NCBI GenBank assembly: GCA_011799875.1
Contig: CM022297.1
Coordinates: forward strand, 441,055,292 to 441,119,291
DNA: 64,000 nucleotides
Origin: Thinopyrum elongatum
Lineage: Eukaryota > Streptophyta > Magnoliopsida > Poales > Poaceae
Reading direction: 5' to 3'
How positions within the stretch are numbered: the first letter of the stretch is position 1; every line of letters starts with the position of its first letter. Of the stretch, positions 1 to 10,752 are shown one piece after another. Under the pieces are notes generated by a model. That model was not told where the DNA came from and searched no databases. It saw only the letters and a list, made by a program, of their open reading frames with translations. The position numbers were made by a program, and so were the translations under genes.

Positions 1-899
1 ATCCCCGGACAGTTTTTAAAGTGTGGACACATTTGACAATTCCGATTTTTTTTAAACATGAATAAGTTTAAATAGTGCACGTCGCACAACGACCGCCCTG
101 TGCGGCGGGCTCGTGCGCGATGTGACTCGGGGCGTCGCTATCGAACTATAGTAGGACGCAGTGAAGACAAATACAAAACACTACAATATCTTTATATTCT
201 GGTGCTGCACTCTTTTGTTATAGTTGCCATGAATGCTGGTGCTTTGCTGTGCTACAGTACCTTACATGCTAGTGTAATAGGACTAGTGAGCATTGTTAAC
301 TACTACATGGTGAGACATTGCTAAATCAGTTTAAAAAAAATCATGAATTTAAAAAAAATAAAGAACAAATAAATGTTTCTGGTTGATAAAAAAAATGTTG
401 AATGTGTATTACAACACGCGCAATTAAAAAGAATGTGTACTATAATAGTTCACATGTGTCGAAAAAAAGAAACCGATGAAAATCGACACAAGAACAAAGA
501 AAAATGAAGAAACCCAATAAAACCCAAAAAGGAAAAAGCAAAGAAAACCAAAAAAAGAAAATGAAAACCGAAGAAAACCTATGAAAAAAAATGAAAACCA
601 AGAAAGAAATAAAGGAAAACTAAAAAACCCAACAAAAATCAAGAAAGAAACAGTGAAATCCGAAAAAAAACAAAGGAACCAATGCAAAAAATGGAAGCAG
701 TAAAACCCAAAAAAGAAAAAAAGAAAACCGATGAAAACCGAGAAAGAAGCAAAGAAAAAGAGAATGAAAAAAAGTGAGTGAAACCAAAAAAGTAACCACA
801 AAATGAAAATTAAATTATAATAATATTTAAAGAAATCATACATTGAAAAATATATTTTTTAGAAATTAAAAATAAATAAATTAAAAAGATAAGTAAATG
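1..899. other. Gene-free AT-rich segment with a purine-rich tract
   Basis: No credible gene is seen. From about 430 to 890 the plus strand is almost purely A, G and some C, built from degenerate GAAAACC and AAGAAAACC-like steps. Open frames on the minus strand here are Phe/Leu-rich translations of that composition. The tract leads directly into the minisatellite and may belong to the same repeat. Confidence 0.6.
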
Positions 900-2106
900 G
901 TCGGGCCCTAGTTGTGAGTCGAGGGTGCGATTGCAATTGGGACAACAAATGGTCAGGCCCCAGTTACGAGTTGAGGGTGAGATTGCAACTAGGACAAAAA
1001 CAGGACGAGCCCTAGTTGTGAGTCAAGGGTGGACATGCAACTGGAACAAAAAATGTCGGACCAGAGTTGTGAGTCGAGGGTGGAGTTGCAACTAGGACAA
1101 AAAATTCTCAGGACCCAGTTGCGAGTCGAGGGTTGACTTGCAACTAGAAAAAAAGATTGGTCCAGTTGCGAATCGATGATGGAATTGTAGCTAGGACAAA
1201 AATATTCTCAGGGCCCAGTTGCGAGTCAAGGGTGGACTTGCAACTAGGAAAAAAATTGGTTCAGTTGCGAGTCGACGGTGGACTTGCAACTAGGACCAAA
1301 CAATTCTTAGGGCGCAGTTGCGAGTAGAGGGTCGACTTGCAACTAGAAAAAAAAGTTTGGTTCAGTTGCGAGTCGACGGTGGACTTGCAACTAGGACAAA
1401 ACAATTGTTAGGGCCCAGTTGCGAGTAGAGGGTAGACTTGCAACTAGTAAAGAAAAGTTTTGTTCAGTTGCGAGTCGACGGTGGACTTGCAGCTGGGACA
1501 AAAAAAAGTGTTGAGCCCTACTTCCGAGTCAAGGGTGGACTTACAACTGAGACAAAAAAATGTTCAGGCCCTAGTTGCGAGTTGAGTGTGGACTTGCAAC
1601 TAAAGCAAAAAAAGGTCGGGCCCCAGTTACAAGTCGATTGTGGACTTGCAACAGAAAAAAAGTCGGGTCCCATTTGCGAGTCGAGTGTGGACTTGCAACT
1701 AAAAAAGGTCGGGCCCCAGTTGCGAGTCGAGTGTGGACTTGCAACTCAAAAAAGGTCGAGCCCCAGTTGGGTGTCGAGGGTGGATTTGCAATTGTGACAA
1801 AAAAAGACCGAGCTCCAGTTGCGAGTCGAGGATGAACTTGCAACTGGAACAAAAATATGTTGAGCCGCAGTTGCGAGTCGAGGGTGGACTTGCAACTGGA
1901 ACAAAAAAAGTTATGGACCTCAGTTGCGAGTTGAGGGTGGACTTGCAAGTGAGACAAAAAAAATGACGAGGCCTAGTTGCAAAGTCAAGAGTGTGATTTC
2001 AACTGGGACAAAAAAAAGATCGGACCCTAGTTACAAGTTGAGAGTGGACTTGCAACTGAAACAAGAAAAAAGACAACCCCTTGTTTGGTGGTTGACAGTC
2101 AACTAA
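900..2106. repeat. Minisatellite, about 23 units averaging about 51 bp
   Basis: Units share a core reading approximately CAGTTGCGAGTCGAGGGTGG, then ACTTGCAACTGGGAC and an A-run. The GAGTCGAGGGTGG core recurs from about 917 to 2033, with unit lengths of about 45 to 57 bp that vary mainly in the A-run and linker. Each unit contains an inverted pair CAGTTGC / GCAACTG about 17 nt apart, so each could form a short hairpin. Unit length is often near a multiple of three, which creates several overlapping open frames; these are not treated as genes. The family name is not known to me. Confidence 0.9.
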
Positions 2107-3056
2107 GAGCGATGAGGAAAATTCATGGATTTAAAAAAAAGAAAAAGAGAAACGAGAAAAAAATAAAAATAAGAAAGTATTGAATTGAAAAAGTTTACGG
2201 ATTTGAAACACACAAATGAAAACAGAAAGAAAATGGAAAAAAGAAAATAAGAAGAAAAAAAAGACCGTCGTGAGCCAACTCCAAGACTTGCGCATGCACT
2301 AAAGTCGTGAAAGAAAACAAACAACGTTCCAGCTCCAACTAGCATCGACCTGAACACGGCCACGCACGAGACAACGCACCACAAGCAAGCACAACAGCGA
2401 GACAAACACGTTTCCGCGAGTCTTAGAGAGGGACAAGATCCAAAGGCTCTAAACTTAAATGTGACTGATAAAGAAAATAACCCGACGAGGGCACTAGTGC
2501 ACGAGGCACATCGACAGTGCACGAATCTTATAGTCTTTATCGTGTGGTGTACAATTTAGATGTGACATAATCAATCACAGTTTGATCGCGTCGCATACAA
2601 CCACGCATAGTGGGACATGTGTGTAGCTGCATAGTTAGTATATTATGAAAACACAACAAAAGAAAAGAAATTAAGTAACAATAACTTTTATAAAGAAAAC
2701 ACATTCAGAAATGCATAGAAAACAAAAAACACAAACAAAAAAAAGGGAAAAAGAAAAGAATTAATATTGCGACCATTTCCCCATTACTACCACACCACAC
2801 GAACCGCTCAAAATGAAAAAAGAAAAAAATGACATCCAGCCAAACAGACTACAAAAGCCGACTACACAAATCGATGGAGAAAAAAAAAGGCCCACACAAA
2901 GCAGCGCTGGAGGCTTGCTTCGTGGTAACAGCGGACAAGAAATACATCAAGTAGGTACATGAAGGTTCGGTTTAGAAAAAAACTACGTACGCGAAGGCAA
3001 AAAAACACAAATCTTGATATGTACATCCAACGGCTAGAGAGTTAGATGTGAGATAA
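2107..3056. other. A-rich gene-free segment
   Basis: Continuation of purine-rich low-complexity DNA after the minisatellite, with A-runs and scattered unique sequence. A minus-strand open frame over 2103-2522 has no recognisable domain and is Phe/Ser-rich from composition. I see no gene, RNA or transposon end that can be supported. Confidence 0.5.
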
Positions 3057-3082
3057 CTATTTCACATCTAGATGTGAAATAG
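3057..3082. repeat. Perfect 26-nt palindrome
   Basis: The left arm CTATTTCACATCT is followed immediately by its exact reverse complement, with no spacer. A related half-site, TAGATGTGAGATA, lies just upstream (about 3043). It may be the centre or tip of a small foldback element, but outer terminal repeats were not found. Confidence 0.85.
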
Positions 3083-5729
3083 CAAATCTATATCGATAAA
3101 TAAAAGCACGTCTTGCTTATTTTAGAGGAGGTTTCCGAGGTCTCCTTTCTATTAGAATTTTCTTTGTAATGTTCTAGTTATCGAACTTGATTTTTGGATC
3201 ACAACAGTAGCTACAATAACATGTCATGGTTTTGTAACAATTGGTCTAAACTGAAATTTTATAACAATATAAACTGAAATTTTGGCAAACAACCTTCTCG
3301 CTAGCTAGATGTGTCATTGGTGCTCGTATTATTTCTGAATTTATTTCAGACTTCCGACGATATTCTCCCACCATGGTTTGTTCCCCCATGACGCTCCTCT
3401 TTATGCCCCTTGCACCGTCTTGGATTTTTAAATACGTTTCTCTCTTTCTTGCCATTGCCACGCAGAGCTCTACCTCTGGTGTCGCGTCAAAAAAAGTTGA
3501 GTGTCACCGAGAGATTTTCTCCACGTCAATATGAGAACATGACGAATCAAGTTGTGGTTAGATGGTTAGGGGACAGTGATATCCCTAGTCTACCAGAGTT
3601 TAAGTCCTAAACTTGACACCCTGCTCGCATTTTTCTGGATTTATTTCAGACTTGTCGGCGATGTGCGTTCAGTGGGAGAAGATGTTCTCGTCGACTACGA
3701 GGCGTCTATGGCGACTTCGTCAATCTCAAGATGATATGTCAGCTTAGTCTCTGGGAGATGCTCATAGAGGTAGGGTGGGTGTCTGAACACCACCTTACCA
3801 ACCCGCGCTAGGTTTGGTCCTGTCCAAGAAGGGCATACCAAATCTGCTATTTTTATCAACACTGGTTGAATGTTCAAAACAACATCATCATAATCGTCTT
3901 GACAAAACATAGCAGAAAATAAAGACATACTATCTTGAACTAAAAAGTTATACGCGAGGCAATGCTCAGTTGGTTTTCTATTATCTGTCCTGAAGATTGA
4001 AAACATCATTATTCCAACATCCTTCACTATTTTACAAAATACTCAGGAAATCACAGTACAATGACAAATGTCAAAAGCACTGGGCACTACTACCCTTGAC
4101 TCATTCGCCGGCACTTCGGCAGCATGAAAAAAAAACCGTAAAAGATCAAGAAGGCGATATTTCATCCCTCCACATGATGCAGAATTGCTATTTTTCAATA
4201 GTACTCGGTGCTATCCAAGGGCATCTCCTCGAGATTCCTCAATTTTGCCTAATGTACAAATGTTTGGTCAATAAAGTACAAATCTATAGCTAGGCCCTGA
4301 CTAAAGGTGTATATATATCCGTCCATAGCACAATACGTTCACCATTTGTCGTACAAACAATAGATTTGCCGCCTCTAGTTGGGTATACCACCCAGGAGGC
4401 AACAACCATAGGAGATGCATCAACTTTGAGCTTTGTGCTTCTCTCACTTATTTTAGTATTGGGCATCTCCTCCTTGTTGCCTTCTTGAGTGAGTGATAGT
4501 CCCCATGGTCAACACCAAGCTCTCTGTTGCTTCTCCTAGTCATCTTCCTAGTGGCAACACACCTCAACTACCCCCACCCACTCTCGGGCGACTGCGTCTG
4601 CCGCGATATGTAACACATGATTCAGCAAGAACAAATATAAAAGTAGTGTGTCAATTCTTAGATAGCATCATAGCAAGTTCCTCGTAAACATCTTGCGCAC
4701 TCTACATCTTTCTAGTTGTGTATATATAATCGTAAAGACACCACTATCAAGAATTCAAGATACTTTTTATGCCATACACTTTAGAGATCCATACTAAGAT
4801 ATTTAAGGATACACATATACAAATACACTATTAAAGCACAAGTCACCAGTTAATCCAAGTAGACATGGATTTTGCCGTTTCTTATTTTCTCGCATTTAAG
4901 TGGATTTGGTTTAAATATGTTTTAAGGTGTAATGTTTAAAAAATGCAGCTTTTATTACAAAAACAATTTGAATTTACCACATTATAGTATCTATGATTGT
5001 GATTTGGCAAAATACTTACAAATCGGTATTAAAGTTTAGTATAAATATATTAATTTTGACTACACTCTGGGACCAAATTTGTTGGATCAAAGTTCGCCCC
5101 ACGGACCTCGGAGCCAGTTGTCGTCGACGAGACGTGGGTCCCATGTCGTGAAGGCGTCGAAATCGGCCGTGAGGACCTAGGAGAAGTAGCAATCGGAGAG
5201 GCGAGGGGATGGCGTGGAAGGATGTGGGTGGGAGGACGAATCAATCGATAGGAGGAGGTTGAACCATCACGACGACGTCAGATCCCCCTTTAATAGTAGA
5301 GATCTTCTCACACTCTGATTTCTCGTGTTAGCTGGGCTTAGAAAAGAGGAACTCCCAATTTTGTTCATCGTTGGTAAGAAGCAGCCAAATGTTGCAAATA
5401 GAATTTTCTAGCCATCTAGGTTCTCACACTCTGAACTGTCTTGCTCAGCAGTGTTCTTATCCTAGCATTAAACATTTTAGTTTATGTACTTCTGTAAGGT
5501 ACTGCTGGAAAAAAATTGAATTTTGTTTGTTGAACTACTTGCCTTTGTGTGCTTATACAAGAACACAAGATCCTATGATGTCAAAAATTCATACAGATTG
5601 TGGATGCCACTTCCCTTTTCTCGAACATTGTCCCTATTTTGTCTTATGTGCAGTTTTTTCAAACAAAGTTCGACGAGTCTTCACTTTTAGGAAACTTAAC
5701 TTAATATCAAAGATAATCACACCAAGTCA
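3083..5729. other. Gene-free stretch, unclassified
   Basis: Mostly AT-rich unique-looking sequence. It holds one dispersed-repeat fragment (3645-3783). The longest open frame (minus, 3695-4027, 110 codons) overlaps that repeat and has no recognised domain. A GC-richer block at about 5080-5290 resembles gene-proximal sequence, but no start, splice or protein homology could be supported. Confidence 0.45.
3645..3783 (+). repeat. Dispersed grass repeat fragment, possibly SINE-like
   Basis: The block containing TCGTCGACTACGAGGCGTCT, then CAATCTCAAGATGATATG and CTCATAGAGGTAGGGT, matches from memory a repeat widely scattered in Triticeae DNA, possibly a SINE tail or small transposon. The usual 3' extension is missing or diverged here, so the copy looks truncated. 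Classification is recollection rather than a search result. Confidence 0.35.
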
Positions 5730-5732
5730 TTA

Positions 5733-6005
5733 GGCTAGTCATATTGGAGAGTAACTTAGACTAGTAACATGTATATGTTACTAGTCTATGTTACTACCTT
5801 CATAGTGGGTAGTGTCATATCTTTGGTAACATAGATGTCTTCATTTATTACTTTGTAGACTCATTTTGCATTGGGAAGCACTATGTGATGGTAACATATT
5901 ATGTTACTCTATTTGCCTCTCTCCTCATTAACTACTTGTCACATCATTATTTTTGCTTATGTGACATCTATGTTACCACCTATGTTACTCCCACTATGAC
6001 TAGCC
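5733..6005. mobile_element. Tourist-type (PIF/Harbinger) MITE
   Basis: The element begins GGCTAGTCATATTGGAGAG and ends with a matching inverted terminal sequence (CCCACTATGACTAGCC). It is flanked on both sides by the trinucleotide TTA (5730-5732 and 6006-6008), the target duplication of Harbinger-class elements. The length of 273 bp, the AT-rich interior, internal inverted GTTACTAG / CTAGTAAC repeats and the lack of coding capacity fit a non-autonomous Tourist MITE. Confidence 0.88.
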
Positions 6006-6008
6006 TTA

Positions 6009-6947
6009 TAGGTTTCAGTATTTGTCCAGACCTGAAACTATTGTCATGCTTTCTAGGAAGGGCAACTAGATGTGCTTATTTCATGTGCTCGGGCTTGAAA
6101 CTGCGGATATTTATTAGTTTCTTGTTAAATCGAATATTAACTTGATGCCTTGGAGGGAAATTTGTTAAGAAATTCTCTTGATGATGTAGATATATTTCTT
6201 ATAAAAGTGGGGGCGGTGCACTCTGTAGATTCTTTGAGTACAATAATAAATGTTATGGAAATAATGTTTTCTAATACATCTACTTGTGATTTGGTCTCTT
6301 CTTTTCCAGGTTGAAAATGTTCCTGCAAGACTGGTTAAGACACCTTGCACTAACCATATGCCGTGAGTTCACACGGAAGACCTTGCAAGCTTTACTCTTT
6401 GTGTTTGTGACATTCTGTATTATTTGGATGTCTATAAACTGCAGATGCTAAATTATGAGGGAAAGTCTTCATGTGTAACCAATGAATTGCATACATTGTA
6501 AACTTTTGATGATCAGAATTTATAACATACTATATGCGAAGTGCATCTGCAGAATCTGTTTGCTTTATTTGAACGGATGCATCATCTTTTGAATCGTCAG
6601 TGTGTATGTAAATGTGAAACAAATGCAATACTAGAGTGTAATAGCCTTATTGATTGGGATACTTGGCACCACCGGCACACAATCTGCCGGGAAAGCTGTT
6701 GATTGACAGCAGACAATATCTGTCAAGAGAATAGGAACTGCCGAGAGAAATTTGAACATGACGGCATAAAAACTGCCGGCACATCTCCATCTTCCGGGAA
6801 TTATAATTCCCAGCAACCGTTCTCATGGCAGTTCTATCATTCCCGACAATTTGAACTTGTACGTGCCTTGTCCCAGCAGTTTTTCTGTCCTTGCATCCAA
6901 TTTGTGGTGTAGTGAGAAGAATTGAGATTTGGAAACAAATGGATAAG
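6009..6947. other. Gene-free stretch with a possible degenerate foldback
   Basis: AT-rich to about 6640. From about 6650 to 6900 there are many CTGCCG / CGGCA words around a perfect 16-nt palindrome GGGAATTATAATTCCC (6796-6811). The arms match only loosely, so no transposon class is assigned. Confidence 0.4.
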
Positions 6948-7294
6948 TGAAAGTGCAACTAATCCCCGGGTGGTTTTGGTAATTCATAACAACATATATC
7001 TCATTGAACTAATATCCATTCAAGATAAATATTTCAGGATGCTCAATGATTGGCATGGCATGAAATAGAGATGTGGACCCCTCAAAATGCTAAGGACAAG
7101 GATTGGAAAAAGCTCAAGACTCTTCTTTCTTGTTTAAGTGATCCAAGATCACATTGAGTCCATAGGAAAGCCAATACTATTAAAAGGGGATGAGGTGTTG
7201 CTTAATGGTCTTGTTGCTCAAGTGCTTAGTGCTATTGCTCCAAAACCCCCAGCCACCTTCTCTATCCAAATATGTCAAAACCCTAGTTTCCAAC

Positions 7295-7657
7295 TCGGCC
7301 ACACCGATATTTCCTACCCGGAGCCACTGAGTTCATCTGGACTTAGCCACTGCCAAAACCCTAACAATTCGGTTCCACCGATATGGATCTCGGTCCCACC
7401 GAGATGGCCTTGCCAGCGCTCTGTGACTTGTTGCATTCACTTCGGTCCCACCGAGATGTTGCAATCGGTCTCACCGATTTGGCTTGATTGATTCTCTGTT
7501 GCCTTATTGCTTCACTTCGGTCTCACCGAGTTGATGCAATCGGTGCCACTGAGTTGAGGTTTACCCTAAGCCCTAGCACATCGTTCCCACCGAGATTCCT
7601 AACGTTCATATTTTTGTACAGATCGGTGCCACCGAGTTTACTGATCAGTGCCACCGA
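7295..7657 (+). promoter_or_regulatory. Cluster of TCGGT-N3-ACCGA dyads in LTR U3
   Basis: About ten copies, six of them perfect, of a 13-bp inverted repeat TCGGT-N3-ACCGA. Spacers in the sense strand are mostly TCC, CCC, CTC or GCC. Some arms extend further (ATCTCGG..CCGAGAT). The cluster ends about 43 bp before a TATA box, which is where LTR enhancers normally lie. No known plant factor site is assigned. Confidence 0.75.
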
Positions 7658-7699
7658 GATGGGTCAAAAGTGTGTAACGATTGAATTTTGTGTGGAGGC

Positions 7700-7707
7700 T
7701 ATATATA
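7700..7707 (+). promoter_or_regulatory. TATA box of Copia A LTR
   Basis: TATATATA in the context GGCTATATATACCCCTCC. The same context is found in both Copia D LTRs on the minus strand. It probably marks the U3/R boundary, with transcription starting about 30 bp downstream. Confidence 0.7.
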
Positions 7708-8507
7708 CCCCTCCACCCTCCTCTTGCCAAGAAAGAGAGCCATCAGAATGTGCCTACACTTCCACCATATATTTTCTGAGAGAGAACCACCTACTCATGT
7801 GTTGAGATCAAGAGATTCCATTCCTACCATTTGAACCTTGATTTCTAGCCTTCCCCAAGTTGCTTTCCACTCAAATCCTTCTTCCACCATAGCCAAATCT
7901 GTGAGAGAGAGAGTTGAGTGTTGGGGAGACTATCATTTGAAGCACAAGAGCAAGGAGTTCATCATCAACACACCGTCCATTACCTTTTGGAGAGTGGTGT
8001 CTCCTAGATTGGTTAGGTGTCACTTGGGAGCCTCCGACATGATGTGGAGTTGAACCAAGAAGTTTGTAAGGGCAAGGAGATCGCCTACTTCGTGAGAATC
8101 TACCCGAGTGAGGCAAGTCCTTCATGGGCGATGGCCATGGTGGGATAGACAAGGTTGCTTCTTCGTGGACCCTTCGTGGGTGGAGCCCTCCGTGGACTCG
8201 CGCAACCGTTACCCTTCGTGGGTTGAAGTCTTCATCAACGTGGACCTACGATAGCACCACCTATCGGAACCATGCCAAAAATCTTTGTGTCTCCATTGCG
8301 TTTGCCTTCTCCAAACCCTTCCCTATACCTTCATGTGCAATGTTTTACTTTTCGCTACTATACTCTTAGAATTGCATGTGTAGGTTGATTGTTTGACTTG
8401 TCATAATTGCTAAAATCTGCCCACAACTAAAATTGGGAAAATGATAGGTTTTTATTTGGTCAAGAAGTCTAATCACCCCCCTCTAGACATACTTTCGATC
8501 CTACAAG

Positions 8508-8519
8508 TGGTATTAGAGC
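8508..8519 (+). other. Copia A primer binding site
   Basis: TGGTATTAGAGC lies two bases after the LTR. It differs at one position from TGGTATCAGAGC, the usual plant Copia PBS complementary to initiator tRNA-Met, and the intact form is present in Copia D. Confidence 0.8.
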
Positions 8520-8589
8520 TTTGGTCTCCATAAGCCTTGATTTCCATTGCTTTGGTGATCATAGTCTTGGTTTCATAACCTAGGAAAGT

Positions 8590-9246
8590 ATGACGTCTAG
8601 TGAGGGTAACTACCACCGTAGAGGTCCTTACTTTGATGGTACAAATTTTGCTAGTTGGAAGCATAAGATGAAGATGCATATTCTTGGTCATAACCCCACC
8701 ATTTGGGCTATTGTTCGCATTGGCTTGCAAGGTGAATTCTTTGAAGATGGTAGAGAACCGGATCGTGAAGCGGCGGCGGAAGAATTGAAGATGTTACAAT
8801 ACAATGCTCAAGCTTGTGATATTCTCTTCAATGGATTGTGCCCCGAAGAATTCAATAAAATCAGCCGCCTTGAGAATGCAAAGGAAATTTGGGATACTTT
8901 GGTTGATATGCACGAAGGTACCGAGTCCGTCAAGGAATCCAAGTTGGATGTGCTTCAAAGTCAACTTGACAAGTTCAAGATGAAGGATGGTGAAGGAGTC
9001 GCCGAAATGTACTCTAGGCTTGCTCTCATCACAAATGAGATTGCCGGCTTAGGAAGTGAAGAGACGACCGACAAATTCATCATCAAGAAGATCCTTCGAG
9101 CTTTGGATGGCAAATATGATACCGTGTGCACATTGATCCAAATGATTCCCAATTACAAAGATATCAAGCCAACAGAAGTCATTGGTAGAATTGTTGCTCA
9201 TGAGATGTCACTCAAGGAGGAAGAGCTCCACAACAAGTCAAGTGGT
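8590..9246 (+). pseudogene. Copia A gag, N-terminal part
   Basis: Starts at ATG 8590, 71 bp after the PBS, and reads about 219 residues of a Copia gag (UBN2 family). Family features include an early FDGTNFASWKHKMKMH segment, a central DILFNGLCPEEF helix region, AKEIWDTLVDMHEGTESVKE, and LDVLQSQLDKFKM...YSRLALITNEI. The protein would form the nucleocapsid-like particle. The frame runs into Gypsy B, whose LTR supplies the stop codon (TGA at 9247). The downstream segment, where a CCHC zinc knuckle is expected, is absent on both sides of the insertion. There are no internal stops in this part. Calling it gag is secure; function in this copy is not possible. Confidence 0.88.
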
Positions 9247-10752
9247 TGATGACCCACAAGTATAGGGGATCAATTGTAGTCCTTTCGGTAAGTAAGGGTG
9301 TCGAACCCAACGAGGAGCAGAAGGAAATGACAAGTGGTTTTCAGCAAGGTAATGTCTGCAAGCACTGAAATTGTCGGTAACAGATAGTTTGATAGCAAGA
9401 TAATTTGTAACAAGCAAGTAACGGTAACGGTAACTAAAGTGCAGCAAGGTAGCCCAATCCTTTTTGAGGCAAAGGACAGGCCAAAACGGTCTCTTATAAT
9501 AAGCAAAGCGTTCTTGAGGGTACACGGGAATTTCATCATATTGGCTTGATTCGTGTTCGCTACTTTGATAATTTGATATGTGGGTGGATCGGTGCTTACG
9601 TTCTATTCTTACTTGAACAAACCTCCTACTTATGATTAACCCCCTCGCAAGCATCCGCAACTACGAGAAAAGTATTAAGATAAAATCTAACCATAGCATT
9701 AAACTTTTGGATCCAAATCGGTCCCTTACAAAGTAGTGCATAAACTAGGGTTTAAGCTTCTGTCACTCTAGCAACCCATCATCTAATAACTACTCCACAA
9801 TGCATTCCCTTTGGCCCAAATATGGTGAAGTGTCATGTAGTCGACGTTCACATGACACCACTAAGGGAATCACAACATACATATCATCAAAATATCGAAC
9901 ACATATCAAGTTCACATGATTACTTGCAACATGACTTCTCCCGTGACCTCAAGAACAAAAGTAACTACTCACAAATAATAATCATGCTCAAGATCAGAGG
10001 GGTATTAAATAGCATAATGGATCTGAACATATAATCTTCCTCCAAATAAACCATATAGTAATCAACTATAAGATGTAATCAACACTACTAGTCACCCACA
10101 AGCAACAATCTAAGGTTGCGGTACAAAGATTGAACACTAGAGATGAACTAGGGTTTGAGAGGAGATGGTGCTGTTGAAGATGTTGATGGAGATGGCCCTC
10201 CCAAAGATGGGAGAGTTGTTGGTGATGACGATGACGATGATTTCCCCCTCCGGGATGGAAGTTCCCCCGACGGAATCGCTCCGCCGGAGGGCAAAAGTGC
10301 TCCTGCCCAAGTTTCGCTTTGAGACGGCGACGCTTCGTCCCGAAAGTCTTCTCCTTATTTTTTCTAGGTCAAAATGACTTATATACCACAAGAGGGGCAC
10401 CGGAGGTGGGCCGAGGAGGGCACAACCCACCAGGGCGTGCCTGGGCTCCCTGGCGTGCCTAGGTGGGTTGTAACCACCTGGTGGGCTCCCTCTGGTAGTT
10501 ATTTGCTCCAATATTTCTTAAATATTCCATATAAAATCTCCGTGAAGTTTAAGCTTATTTGGAGATGTGTAGAATAGATAACTCTGACGTAGCTTTTCCA
10601 GGTCCAGAATTTCAGCTGTCGGTATTCTCCCTCTTTGTGTAAACCTTGCATATTATGAGAGAAAAGGCATTAGAATTACTCCCAGAAGCATTATTATGCA
10701 TAAAAACATTATAAATAACAGTAGGAAAACATGATGCAAAATGGACGTATCA
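9247..10752 (-). repeat. Gypsy B 3' LTR (complete)
   Basis: On the minus strand it starts TGATACGTCCATTTTGCATC and ends GTGGGTCATCA. The length is 1506 bp. Its inner edge is followed by a purine tract. The outer 788 bp (9247-10034) align closely with the retained part of the other LTR, with few substitutions. Confidence 0.9.

Larger units (their letters stand above)
6948..8505 (+). repeat. Copia A 5' LTR
   Basis: Starts TGAAAGTGCAAC and ends GATCCTACA, followed two bases later by a PBS. It aligns along its length with the Copia D LTR read on the minus strand: shared blocks include GTGATCCAAGATCACATTGA and TATTAAAAGGGGATGAGGTG. The five bases in front (ATAAG) would be the target duplication, but the partner copy is missing. 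It carries the dyad cluster and TATA box described separately. Confidence 0.8.

Noticed and set aside
424..843. 139-codon minus-strand open frame
   Set aside because: Phe/Leu-rich translation of a purine tract; no start context or domain.
1438..1966. Several overlapping open frames on both strands in the minisatellite
   Set aside because: Produced by a repeat unit near a multiple of three; frames shift between units and both strands are open.
3695..4027. 110-codon minus-strand open frame
   Set aside because: Overlaps a dispersed-repeat fragment; no recognised domain, promoter or splice evidence.
7295..7657. Regularly interspersed palindromic repeats that look superficially like a CRISPR array
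   Set aside because: The repeats are only 13 bp, imperfect, irregularly spaced, inside an LTR, and the genome is a plant; there are no cas-like genes.
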